A DNA stretch of 6,749 nucleotides from Deltaproteobacteria bacterium (GCA_011371515.1 DRQE01000192.1:1-6749), one strand, 5' to 3'; positions 1-5,781 are shown, counted from the first letter of the stretch. Numbers and translations: made by a program. Notes: generated by a model not told the origin, from the letters alone.

Positions 1-1664
1 ACATAGGTGCTTTTAAGTTTCGATAGCTGGCGGTATTCTATTATAGCCCTCGGTATCTCATGATATTGAGACAAGACGGTAAGCACACTTTCATCTGTTG
101 AGTAGCCCGTGCGGGTCTTTTTTACGGGCTTAAGCCCTAACTTTTCAAACAGAAGATGTGCCAGCTGTTTATGGGAGTTGAGGTTGAACCTGTAGCCAGC
201 TATACTGTATATATTCTCCTCTATCTGGTGGAGCCTTTCTGTAAGCTCCTTCGAGAGCCCTTCAAGCCCTTCTGTATCGAGCTTAACGCCCCTTTCTTCC
301 ATACAGGCAAGCACCTCTGTTAAGGGCACTTCGAGCTGTGTGAAGAGCTCAAAGACACCGTCCTCTTTAAGCCTTTCTGTGAGCACATCTGAAAGCCTCC
401 AGACAGCATAAGCCCTTAAAGATGGCATCCTCGTGCCATCAAACTTGAGGTCAATATAGTTGTAGCTTATATCCTCAAGCCTGTGAGACTGGGAGGGGTT
501 CAGAAGATAGGAGGCTATGGTAACATCCATAACACTGCCTTCTGAAGTGATACCATTTTTCAACCCGTAGAGCCAGAGCCTCTTTGCATCGTCTGTAAGT
601 TTCGACAACCCCTCATCCTCAAGAATCTCCCTCACCCAGTCCACCCTGCTGGACTCAAGCTGCCAGACCTCCTTTTTGCCTGCACACAGATACATTGAGG
701 CTAACTCTTCATGCAGCACCACCGCAACCCTTCCTTCCTTATGGGCATTTTCAAGAAAACCTCTTAAAGTCTTCTCATCCTCTATTCTTTTTGTTTTCAA
801 TTCAGGTGCTGTGGATGGTATGAGCTCTTCAATGAGCCTTGAGAACTCAAGCCTTTTTAGTATCGCAGAAAGTCTTGTGTAATCAGGCTCTCTAAGGGCA
901 AGCCCTTTGAGCTCACACTCAATGGGCACATCCTTCCTCAATATGGCAAGCTCCTTTGATAGGAAGGCATCGTCCCTGCCCTTTTCAAGCGCCTCTTTTA
1001 CCCTTCGGGGACCTATCTCATCAAGGTGGGCGTAGATGTTCTCTATGGTTCTGTACCGTGCTATGAGTTTTTTTGCCGTCTTCTCCCCTATGCCGCGCAC
1101 ACCCGGAATAAAGTCTATCCTGTCTCCAACAAGTGCCAGAAAGTCGGGTATGAGCTCTGGCTCCACACCTATCTTTTCAACCACGGCCTTTCGGTCGAGA
1201 AAGGTATCCTTTGTATAGTCGTATATCTCCACCCCATCGTCCACCAGCTGAAACATATCCTTATCAGAGGTTACTATGACCACCCTTATGCCACTTTTTG
1301 AAAGTCTCTGGGCAAGGGTTGCTATTATGTCGTCTGCCTCGAAGCCTTCTTTCTCCATAACCGGTATGTTAAACGCCCTTATGAGCTCCTTTATCAGCGG
1401 AAGCTGCACGGAAAGCTCATCGGGCATGGGCGGGCGCTCGCTTTTATACTGGGTGAATATCTCGTGGCGGAAAGAAGGACCCTTCGCATCAAGGGCAATT
1501 CCCACAAAAGAGGGCCTGTAGGTGTTGAGTATCTTCTTCAGTGTCTGGGTAAAGCCGTATACGGCGTTTGTCGGCACTCCATCAGATGTTGAAAGGTGTG
1601 GTATGGCGTGATAGGACCTGTATATACAGGAAGTGCCATCTATTATGAATAGCTCCTCTGCCAT
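1..1664 (-). CDS. polA: DNA polymerase I, N-terminal 554 residues (3' end of gene outside window)
   Basis: Pol I removes RNA primers and fills gaps in replication and repair. The reading frame is open from the ATG at 1664-1662 to the left edge. Residues 1 to about 290 are the 5' nuclease (FEN-like) domain: its metal-binding acids are all visible as D9, D59, E109-A-D111-D112, D134-K-D136, D181 and D184, followed by the helix-hairpin-helix motif IPGVRGIGEKTAKKL. Residues about 300-425 have the place and length of the 3'-5' exonuclease domain, but its catalytic acids are missing (V315-V-L-H-E-E in place of DTETD, KRL in place of KYD, Y-A-V-W-R in place of YAAED). From about 430 the polymerase thumb begins, ending with IIEYRQLSKLKSTY. 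The polymerase active-site motifs lie outside the window. The start is two bases after the TPR gene's stop, with GGAAGG at 1679-1674 about 9 bases upstream, so it is probably translationally coupled. The family assignment is secure. Confidence 0.97.
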   Translation of the reverse strand, partial: MAEELFIIDGTSCIYRSYHAIPHLSTSDGVPTNAVYGFTQTLKKILNTYRPSFVGIALDAKGPSFRHEIFTQYKSERPPMPDELSVQLPLIKELIRAFNIPVMEKEGFEADDIIATLAQRLSKSGIRVVIVTSDKDMFQLVDDGVEIYDYTKDTFLDRKAVVEKIGVEPELIPDFLALVGDRIDFIPGVRGIGEKTAKKLIARYRTIENIYAHLDEIGPRRVKEALEKGRDDAFLSKELAILRKDVPIECELKGLALREPDYTRLSAILKRLEFSRLIEELIPSTAPELKTKRIEDEKTLRGFLENAHKEGRVAVVLHEELASMYLCAGKKEVWQLESSRVDWVREILEDEGLSKLTDDAKRLWLYGLKNGITSEGSVMDVTIASYLLNPSQSHRLEDISYNYIDLKFDGTRMPSLRAYAVWRLSDVLTERLKEDGVFELFTQLEVPLTEVLACMEERGVKLDTEGLEGLSKELTERLHQIEENIYSIAGYRFNLNSHKQLAHLLFEKLGLKPVKKTRTGYSTDESVLTVLSQYHEIPRAIIEYRQLSKLKSTY

Positions 1665-1666
1665 CG

Positions 1667-2557
1667 TCAGCTGCCTTCCTCAAGCCTTTTTATAAGTATC
1701 TTTATCTGCCTGTCACTGGGGCTGAGCCTTTCTGCCATCCGCAGGTGTTCAAGGGCTTTATCCTTCTGTCCCGTTCTCATGTAGGTAAGTGCCATATTAT
1801 AATGTATATCTGCATTGGTTGGGTCGAGCTCCACTGCCTGTTTGAACTCCTCTATTGCCTTATCGAAGCTGCCGAGCATTGCGTATAGATTGGCAAGGTT
1901 GTTGTGTGCCTCTGCATAATCTGGCTTTAGCTCTATTGCCCTTTTGTATTCCCCTATGGCATCTTTGAACCTTCTTTTTGAAAAGTAAAGTAGCCCGAGA
2001 TTGTTACGAAGCACTGCCGATTCATACCCCAGAGAGAGTGCCCTTTTATACTCTATCTCTGACGCCCTGAGGTAGCCTGCCCCATGGTAGGCAAGTGCAA
2101 GGTTGAAATGCAGAAGCCCCTTAAGGGGTTCAAGCCTTATTGCCTTCTGGAAAGCCTCAATTGCCTCATCGAGGCTGCCTCTTTTGAGATAAAGGTTGCC
2201 AAGATTGTTGTAGACCTGCCACCATAGTGGGTCTATCTCAAGTGCCTTGAGATATAGCCTTTCTGCCTCTTCAAGGCGATTCTGTCTCTGTCTTACAAGC
2301 CCAAGGTTTATAAGGGCTGGTGCAAACTCTGGCTCAAGCTTAAGAGCTTTCTTTAAGGTTTTTTCTGCCTCTTCAAGCCTGCCTGCCTCGATATATGCCT
2401 TGGCAAGGTTGGTAAGTGCTCTGAGCTTTTGCGGGCTCTTTTCTACCACATCCTGCCATAGCCGAAGAGGTTGCTGCCATGTCTGGTTTCTCCACAGAGT
2501 AACCACTGAGAACAATAACGCTATGGCTAACAGAACAGTCCAGTCCTTCCTTGGCAC
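1667..2557 (-). CDS. membrane-anchored tetratricopeptide (TPR) repeat protein
   Basis: A 296-residue protein with one hydrophobic segment at about residues 7-22 (WTVLLAIALLFSVVTLW) and then seven TPR units in perfect 34-residue register: 44-77, 78-111, 112-145, 146-179, 180-213, 214-247 and 248-281. TPRs form helical scaffolds for protein-protein binding, so this is probably an inner-membrane-anchored adaptor. Which side of the membrane the repeats face is not clear. The linker at residues 23-46 (RNQTWQQPLRLWQDVVEKSP) resembles the join between the last membrane helix and the TPRs of large TMTC/GT-C-type membrane proteins, so the gene may derive from such a protein. The start is the GTG at 2557: it is the first start codon after an in-frame stop at 2581-2579. 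GAGGAG at 2574-2569 lies 11 bases upstream, inside the end of yraN. The ATG at 2564 opens another frame without TPR character. No specific function can be assigned. Confidence 0.88.
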   Translation of the reverse strand: MPRKDWTVLLAIALLFSVVTLWRNQTWQQPLRLWQDVVEKSPQKLRALTNLAKAYIEAGRLEEAEKTLKKALKLEPEFAPALINLGLVRQRQNRLEEAERLYLKALEIDPLWWQVYNNLGNLYLKRGSLDEAIEAFQKAIRLEPLKGLLHFNLALAYHGAGYLRASEIEYKRALSLGYESAVLRNNLGLLYFSKRRFKDAIGEYKRAIELKPDYAEAHNNLANLYAMLGSFDKAIEEFKQAVELDPTNADIHYNMALTYMRTGQKDKALEHLRMAERLSPSDRQIKILIKRLEEGS

Positions 2558-2565
2558 AGCCCATT

Positions 2566-2964
2566 CTACTCCTCTACCTCAAAGGCATTGGATATGTGCT
2601 CAACCCTGAGGGCACCTCCCTCAACGGTAAGCCCCACCACATCGAACCTTACATTATGGTCTTTAAAACTGGGGTTTTCTGCAAGAAAATACTTCGATAC
2701 CTTCGTGATGTGTGCCCTCTTTCTTCTATCCACTGCCTCCTGCGGCAGCCCGAAGTTATCAGAGCCCCTCGTCTTTACCTCAACGAACACCAGCGTATCT
2801 CCATCGAGTGCTATAAGGTCTATCTCTCCGTGGCGTGTTCTGTAGTTTCTGTCTATTATTCTGTAGCCCTTTTTCTTGAGAAACCTCTCTGCCTCCTTCT
2901 CGCCTGCCACACCAAGACATCTTTTTGCGGAAGGGGTAAAGAGCCTTTTCAGGATTTTCTTCAT
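2566..2964 (-). CDS. yraN: YraN / UPF0102 family putative endonuclease
   Basis: This 132-residue protein has the family hallmarks in order: a helical GEKEAERFLKKKGY segment (about 21-34), then RNYRTRHGEIDLIA (39-52), then LVFVEVKTR (58-66), then PQEAV with its conserved Gln75. The GEID Asp49, the E-V-K of residues 62-64 and Gln75 match a PD-(D/E)XK-like nuclease core. The family is related by fold to archaeal Holliday-junction resolvases, but its cellular substrate is poorly defined, so nuclease activity is inference from the family. The length is typical. The start ATG overlaps the rnhB stop as ATGA (2964-2961), a classic re-initiation arrangement. The nearest good Shine-Dalgarno (AAGGAG) is about 15-16 bases away inside rnhB. 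The rnhB-yraN neighbourhood is common in bacteria and supports a role in nucleic-acid maintenance. Confidence 0.93.
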   Translation of the reverse strand: MKKILKRLFTPSAKRCLGVAGEKEAERFLKKKGYRIIDRNYRTRHGEIDLIALDGDTLVFVEVKTRGSDNFGLPQEAVDRRKRAHITKVSKYFLAENPSFKDHNVRFDVVGLTVEGGALRVEHISNAFEVEE

Positions 2965-3560
2965 TTCAGAGGAGAAAAGCTCCTTCTATGTATTGGAGAG
3001 GGGCCTATCTCGTCAAGAGTGATTATATGATCCTTTGTGGGATAACCCTTGTTCGTCTCAAAGTCATAGTCAGGGTAGAGCCTGTGGTATGCCCTCATTA
3101 TGTTGTCCCTTACTGTCTTTGCCACAATGGATGCTGCTGCTATGGTAACGCTCAAAGAGTCACCCGATACTATGGGTATCTGGGGTATGTCTATGTCTGG
3201 TATGGTGTGGGGCCCATCTACGAGCAGAATCTGTGGAGTTACTCCCTTTTTTTCGAGCTTTTCCACAGCCCTCTTCATAGCCATAAGGCTTGCCCTGTGG
3301 ATATTGAGGCTATCCACCTCCTCTGTCCATACCACACCCACACCCACAGAGGGGCTGTTGAGGAATATGCTGTAGGAGAAGGCTTCTCTTTTTGATGGAG
3401 AGAGTTTTTTCGAATCCTTGAGACCCAGTTCCAGAAGTCTTCTTGAGAATACGACGGCACCAGCAACCACGGGACCTGCTATGGGTCCCCTGCCTGCCTC
3501 ATCTATACCTATGATAACCTCGTAGCCCTCGTTGAGGGCCCTTGCTTCGAAGGAGTCCAT
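2961..3560 (-). CDS. rnhB: ribonuclease HII
   Basis: RNase HII cuts the RNA strand of RNA-DNA hybrids and nicks 5' of single ribonucleotides in DNA, starting ribonucleotide excision repair. It is a cytoplasmic, metal-dependent enzyme. The 199-residue protein is full length. The motif GIDEAGRGPIAGPV gives catalytic D20 and E21 and the GRG loop that senses the ribonucleotide. LLVDGPH gives D115, and SGDSLSVTIAAASIVAK gives D134. The C-terminal NKGYPTKDH and HRRSF motifs are also present. The gene starts 12 bases after the rplS stop, in the same frame as rplS, with only a weak purine stretch (GAAGA) as ribosome site, so coupling to rplS translation is likely. Its TGA overlaps the yraN ATG. Confidence 0.97.
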   Translation of the reverse strand: MDSFEARALNEGYEVIIGIDEAGRGPIAGPVVAGAVVFSRRLLELGLKDSKKLSPSKREAFSYSIFLNSPSVGVGVVWTEEVDSLNIHRASLMAMKRAVEKLEKKGVTPQILLVDGPHTIPDIDIPQIPIVSGDSLSVTIAAASIVAKTVRDNIMRAYHRLYPDYDFETNKGYPTKDHIITLDEIGPSPIHRRSFSPLK

Positions 3561-3572
3561 AAAAAGGTCTTC

Positions 3573-3920
3573 TTAATCCCTGCGCTCTTTTATTCTTGCC
3601 TTCTTGCCTTTAAGACCCCTGAGGTAATAAAGCCTTGCTCTTCTCACCTTCCCTTTGGTTTTTACGGCTATCGACTCTATAATTGGTGAATGGAGCGGGA
3701 AGGTCCTTTCCACGCCTATACCATAGGAGACCTTCCTTACCGTAAATGTTGCTCCTGTTCCCCCGCCTCTTTTCCTGATGACCACACCCTCGAATGCCTG
3801 TACCCTTTCTTTATCGCCCTCTTTTATCTTAACCTTAACCACCACCGTATCTCCGGGACGAAACTCCGGGATGTCGGTCCTCAGATACTCCTTCTCTATG
3901 CCTGACAGAATGCTGTCCAT
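3573..3920 (-). CDS. rplS: 50S ribosomal protein L19
   Basis: L19 is a large-subunit protein at the 30S-50S interface. The 115 residues match the usual bacterial length. Recognisable family segments are [20 protein letters not shown] (21-40), [14 protein letters not shown] (41-54), [20 protein letters not shown] (59-78) and the basic tail [17 protein letters not shown] (90-106). The ATG at 3920 is preceded by GGAGGGTGA (3935-3927), ten bases from GGAGG to the start, one of the best ribosome sites here. It follows trmD after the widest gap of the window, which carries a probable promoter, so L19 can perhaps be made independently of trmD. A nested inverted repeat lies within codons 62-75. Confidence 0.98.
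   Translation of the reverse strand: MDSILSGIEKEYLRTDIPEFRPGDTVVVKVKIKEGDKERVQAFEGVVIRKRGGGTGATFTVRKVSYGIGVERTFPLHSPIIESIAVKTKGKVRRARLYYLRGLKGKKARIKERRD
3698..3736 (-). other. nested inverted repeat inside rplS
   Basis: In the mRNA sense GGAAGGTC (3736-3729) is the perfect complement of GACCTTCC (3705-3698), extended by one U-G pair. Directly inside, CCTAT (3727-3723) and ATAGG (3719-3715) pair around a GGT triloop, leaving eight unpaired bases on the 3' side. It lies in codons 62-75 of L19, which encode a strongly conserved protein segment, so the fold may be incidental. Confidence 0.35.
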
Positions 3921-3926
3921 CGTGAA

Positions 3927-3935
3927 TCACCCTCC
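3927..3935 (-). promoter_or_regulatory. Shine-Dalgarno of rplS
   Basis: GGAGGGTGA lies in the trmD-rplS gap with ten bases from GGAGG to the ATG at 3920. It is a near-complete match to the anti-Shine-Dalgarno sequence and would be carried by a transcript from the predicted promoter at 3962-3990. Confidence 0.7.
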
Positions 3936-3961
3936 AGAAAACATATAACTTAAGATAAAAT

Positions 3962-3990
3962 AATTTACACTATTAACCCTTTTCAGTCAA
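3962..3990 (-). promoter_or_regulatory. predicted sigma-70 promoter for rplS
   Basis: On the minus strand TTGACT (3990-3985) is followed after exactly 17 bases by TAAATT (3967-3962): five of six and four of six consensus bases at optimal spacing. The -35 lies in the last codons of trmD and the -10 in the AT-rich gap. A start near 3955 would give a leader of about 35 bases containing the strong rplS ribosome site. The gap is the longest in the window, consistent with extra control. Short promoter matches arise by chance in AT-rich DNA, so this remains a prediction. Confidence 0.42.
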
Positions 3991-4707
3991 CTCTTTTATG
4001 AGTTTTCTATCCTCTTCGGTAAGCTCTGCCCTCTCTAAAAGGTCTGGCCTTCGCTCAAGGGTTCTCTTAAGGCTCTCCTTTCTGCGCCACTTTCTTATCT
4101 GCTCGTGGTGTCCCGAGAGCAGCACCTCCGGCACCTTCATCCCCCTGAACTCGGGCGGCCTTGTATACTGGGGATATTCAAGCAGCCCCTCTGAGAAACT
4201 CTCTGTCTTAAGTGAGTCTGCCTCACCCACCACACCGGGAACAAGTCTGCCCACACTGTCTATGATAACGAGGGCTGCTATCTCTCCGCCGGTCAGTATA
4301 TAGTCTCCAATGGAGACCTCCATATCCACAAATGCCCTTATCCGTTCGTCTATACCCTCGTACCTGCCACAGAGTATGATGAGTTCCTCATAGCCCGAAA
4401 GCCTTTCCACAAGCGGTTGCCTTAGTGTTACTCCCTGTGGCGTGGTGAGAATCGTAAGAGTTCTCTCTTTTGTAGTCTTCTTTCTTACTGCCTCAAGGCA
4501 GTCTACAACGGGTTCCACCTTTAGCACCATACCAGCCCCACCACCGTAGGGTGTATCATCCACTGTTCGGTGTTTGTCCTTAGCGTAGTCCCGTATGTTG
4601 TGTAGAGCCACCTTGAGGATACCCCTCTCGATTGCCCTTCCTATGATACTCTGCTTCAGAGGAGAGGAAAAAAAGTCAGGGAAAAGGGTTAGCACATGGA
4701 ATATCAT
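3973..4707 (-). CDS. trmD: tRNA (guanine-N1)-methyltransferase TrmD
   Basis: TrmD uses S-adenosylmethionine to make m1G at position 37 of tRNAs with G36-G37, which prevents +1 frameshifting. It works as a dimer of the SPOUT knot class. The 244-residue protein is full length and shows HRTVDDTPYGGGAGMVLK (46-63), the knot segments LCGRYEGIDERI (112-123) and VSIGDYILTGGE (131-142), Arg154 in SVGRLVPGVV, and the C-terminal LLSGHHEQIRKWRR (196-209). At position 169, where E. coli and Haemophilus TrmD have the proposed catalytic Asp in a DSF motif, this protein has Glu (TESF). The codon is a clear GAG. The ATG lies two bases after the rimM TAA, with only a weak ribosome site (GGAAAG) that falls partly within a possible hairpin, so translation probably depends on ribosomes finishing rimM. 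Confidence 0.98.
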   Translation of the reverse strand: MIFHVLTLFPDFFSSPLKQSIIGRAIERGILKVALHNIRDYAKDKHRTVDDTPYGGGAGMVLKVEPVVDCLEAVRKKTTKERTLTILTTPQGVTLRQPLVERLSGYEELIILCGRYEGIDERIRAFVDMEVSIGDYILTGGEIAALVIIDSVGRLVPGVVGEADSLKTESFSEGLLEYPQYTRPPEFRGMKVPEVLLSGHHEQIRKWRRKESLKRTLERRPDLLERAELTEEDRKLIKELTEKG

Positions 4708-4709
4708 TG

Positions 4710-5246
4710 TTACTTTCCAGACCCCTCTGGGCCGAGCCCTTCTGGAAGCCTTACGACCACCCTTCCGTTTTCAGGCTCTATGCTCAGTATCACATCCTCT
4801 ATGGCTGGCAGAAGGAGTTCTTTTCCTTCGGGGGTCTCTACCTCGTAGACATCGTTGCTGCCTGTGGAGAATATGTGTATGAGTCTGCCTACAGGGCTAC
4901 CGTCTTCGGTTACCACACTCAGTCCTATGAGCTCAAAGGCGTAGTATTCACCCTCTGGGAGAGTTGGCAGGGCCCTTCTTTCGACAAAGACCTCCTTGCC
5001 AACGAGGGCCTCTGCCTCGTCCCTTCTTCTAATCTGGCGCAGTTTTACAAGGAAGACGCCTTTGTGCCTTTTGATGCCTTTAACCTCGTAGGGGATGCCG
5101 TCTATATAGAACTCATTAAGGAGTCCTTGAAGGTTTGATAGTAATCCATCCATTTCATCTTTTTCTATGTAAGGGAGAACCTTCAGTTCTCCCTTAACGC
5201 CATGTGCCCCTACGATCTTGCCGAAGGCTACCTTCCTGCTACTCAA
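4710..5246 (-). CDS. rimM: ribosome maturation factor RimM
   Basis: RimM binds ribosomal protein S19 and helps the 30S head fold, including 16S processing. The 178-residue protein has the N-terminal beta-barrel with [15 protein letters not shown] (9-23), the bridging [11 protein letters not shown] (92-102) and the PRC-barrel domain with [13 protein letters not shown] (104-116), TGSNDVYEV (128-136) and LLLPAIEDV (144-152). A short Gly-rich tail (GLGPEGSGK) ends it. The only usable start is the TTG at 5246: the codon just upstream is an in-frame TAG, and the next residues already belong to the conserved core. This makes an 8-base overlap with the KH gene and leaves no good Shine-Dalgarno sequence, suggesting re-initiation and low output. 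A perfect 11-bp inverted repeat lies at codons 17-26. Confidence 0.97.
   Translation of the reverse strand: MSSRKVAFGKIVGAHGVKGELKVLPYIEKDEMDGLLSNLQGLLNEFYIDGIPYEVKGIKRHKGVFLVKLRQIRRRDEAEALVGKEVFVERRALPTLPEGEYYAFELIGLSVVTEDGSPVGRLIHIFSTGSNDVYEVETPEGKELLLPAIEDVILSIEPENGRVVVRLPEGLGPEGSGK
4715..4747 (-). other. inverted repeat covering the trmD ribosome-binding region
   Basis: In the mRNA sense TTCCAGA (4747-4741) pairs with TCTGGAA (4721-4715), enclosing a small GGGC-TCG-GCCC hairpin (4739-4729). A second copy of CCAGA at 4730-4726 can pair with the same TCTGG across a GGGG loop, so two folds compete. Both use bases of TCTGGAAAG, the only Shine-Dalgarno-like stretch before the trmD ATG, which starts seven bases after the stem. 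Ribosomes ending rimM would open it. The two CCAGA copies come from the repeated Pro-Glu-Gly of the RimM tail, so chance is possible. Confidence 0.4.
5170..5196 (-). other. perfect 11-bp inverted repeat (RNA hairpin) early in rimM
   Basis: In the mRNA sense TAAGGGAGAAC, loop TGAAG, GTTCTCCCTTA: 11 uninterrupted Watson-Crick pairs with a five-base loop. It begins 50 bases after the first base of the rimM TTG start and encodes part of the conserved GVKGELKV segment. No U-run follows on either strand, so it is not an intrinsic terminator. It could slow ribosomes or lower rimM expression. The repeat is seen directly; a role is inferred. Confidence 0.6.
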
Positions 5247-5469
5247 CTATCTCAAGAACTGATCTTTTGTTCAGCTTTGTGCTTGCAGCTGTGAGTATTG
5301 TCCTTATAGCCTTGGCGGTTCTTCCCTGCTTGCCTATGACCTTACCAAGGTCCTCCTTTGCAACAGCAAGCTCGATTACCGAGGTCTTCTCACCCTCGAT
5401 TTCCGACACCCTCACCTGGTCAGGGTGATCTACAAGTGCCTTTGCGATGTACTCAATCAACTCCTTCAT
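5239..5469 (-). CDS. khpA: KH-domain RNA-binding protein, KhpA (YlqC) type
   Basis: A 76-residue single-KH protein. The GxxG RNA-contact loop is GKQG at residues 46-49 within [19 protein letters not shown], preceded by the beta strand [12 protein letters not shown]. In Gram-positive bacteria KhpA pairs with KhpB/Jag to bind many RNAs and affects cell elongation. No khpB is in this window, and the role here is inferred from the family. The place between rpsP and rimM is the usual one for this gene in many phyla. The start was chosen as the ATG at 5469 because AAGGAGGT (5483-5476) puts GGAGG seven bases from it. The GTG immediately before it at 5472 would leave only four bases. The TAG stop lies inside the start region of rimM. 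Confidence 0.93.
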   Translation of the reverse strand: MKELIEYIAKALVDHPDQVRVSEIEGEKTSVIELAVAKEDLGKVIGKQGRTAKAIRTILTAASTKLNKRSVLEIVE

Positions 5470-5475
5470 CACTGA

Positions 5476-5483
5476 ACCTCCTT
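5476..5483 (-). promoter_or_regulatory. Shine-Dalgarno of the KH-domain gene
   Basis: AAGGAGGT puts GGAGG seven bases before the ATG at 5469 and only four before the adjoining GTG at 5472. This decides the start in favour of the ATG. Confidence 0.75.
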
Positions 5484-5509
5484 CAAGCGTGTACTTTATT
5501 TGATTTGGA

Positions 5510-5758
5510 TTAGTTAGCCTTCAGTCCTGCTTTTTTAAAGAGCGATTTGACGGTCTCTGTTGTCTGAGCGCCTCTTCTGAGCCACTCGAGGAGTCTTTCC
5601 TCCTTGAGCTCCACCTTTGCAGGCTCTTTGGTTGGGTCATAGGTGCCCACAACCTCTATGAATCGGCCGTCTCTCGGACACCGCTCGTCTGCAACCACGA
5701 TCCTGTAGAAGGGTCGCTTCTTGCTTCCGTGTCTTGCCAGTCTGATCTTCACAGCCAT
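5510..5758 (-). CDS. rpsP: 30S ribosomal protein S16
   Basis: S16 is a small-subunit protein needed early in 30S assembly. The 82 residues agree with the family length. The N-terminal [20 protein letters not shown] and the following [21 protein letters not shown] (21-42) are diagnostic, and the C-terminal [20 protein letters not shown] helix region is also typical. Its ribosome site is an extended perfect match, AAAGGAGGTGA at 5781-5771, but unusually far from the ATG. The GTG inside that site cannot serve as a start because its frame meets a stop within three codons. The gene follows ffh by 33 bases and leads the rpsP-khpA-rimM-trmD-rplS block. Confidence 0.98.
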   Translation of the reverse strand: MAVKIRLARHGSKKRPFYRIVVADERCPRDGRFIEVVGTYDPTKEPAKVELKEERLLEWLRRGAQTTETVKSLFKKAGLKAN

Positions 5759-5770
5759 CTGCTTAGCTTT

Positions 5771-5781
5771 TCACCTCCTTT
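5771..5781 (-). promoter_or_regulatory. extended Shine-Dalgarno of rpsP with long spacing
   Basis: AAAGGAGGTGA on the mRNA matches the 16S rRNA 3' tail over its whole length, yet its last base is 12 bases, and the GGAGG core 15 bases, from the rpsP ATG. The usual core spacing is about 5-10. No alternative in-frame start exists closer to it. Confidence 0.7.

Noticed and set aside
676..1521. Several plus-strand open frames of 60-91 codons
   Set aside because: All lie opposite the intact polA 5' nuclease and exonuclease-like coding region and show no domain or ribosome site of their own.
2117..2128. Palindrome CCCCTTAAGGGG inside the TPR gene
   Set aside because: A 12-base palindrome is expected about once or twice in a window this long, and it encodes ordinary TPR linker residues.
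261..2380. Repeated octamer TCAAGCCT (AGGCTTGA in coding sense), about six copies, as a possible uptake or recombination signal
   Set aside because: The copies fall in coding sequence, often reading Arg-Leu-Glu in TPR and helical regions with the favoured AGG and CTT codons, so codon and repeat-protein bias explains them.
2373..2564. A 63-codon minus-strand frame starting at the ATG at 2564, close behind GAGGAG
   Set aside because: The spacing is tempting, but the product has no TPR or other recognisable character, and the TPR gene in the next frame starts at the GTG at 2557.
2551..3395. Plus-strand frames of 85-159 codons opposite yraN and rnhB
   Set aside because: The minus strand here encodes two complete conserved proteins. 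The plus-strand frames are Cys- and Tyr-rich with no family resemblance.
5470..5525. ACTGAA/TTCAGT inverted repeat spanning the rpsP-KH gap
   Set aside because: Only six pairs with a loop of over 40 bases and no U-run. It is too weak to call a terminator or switch.
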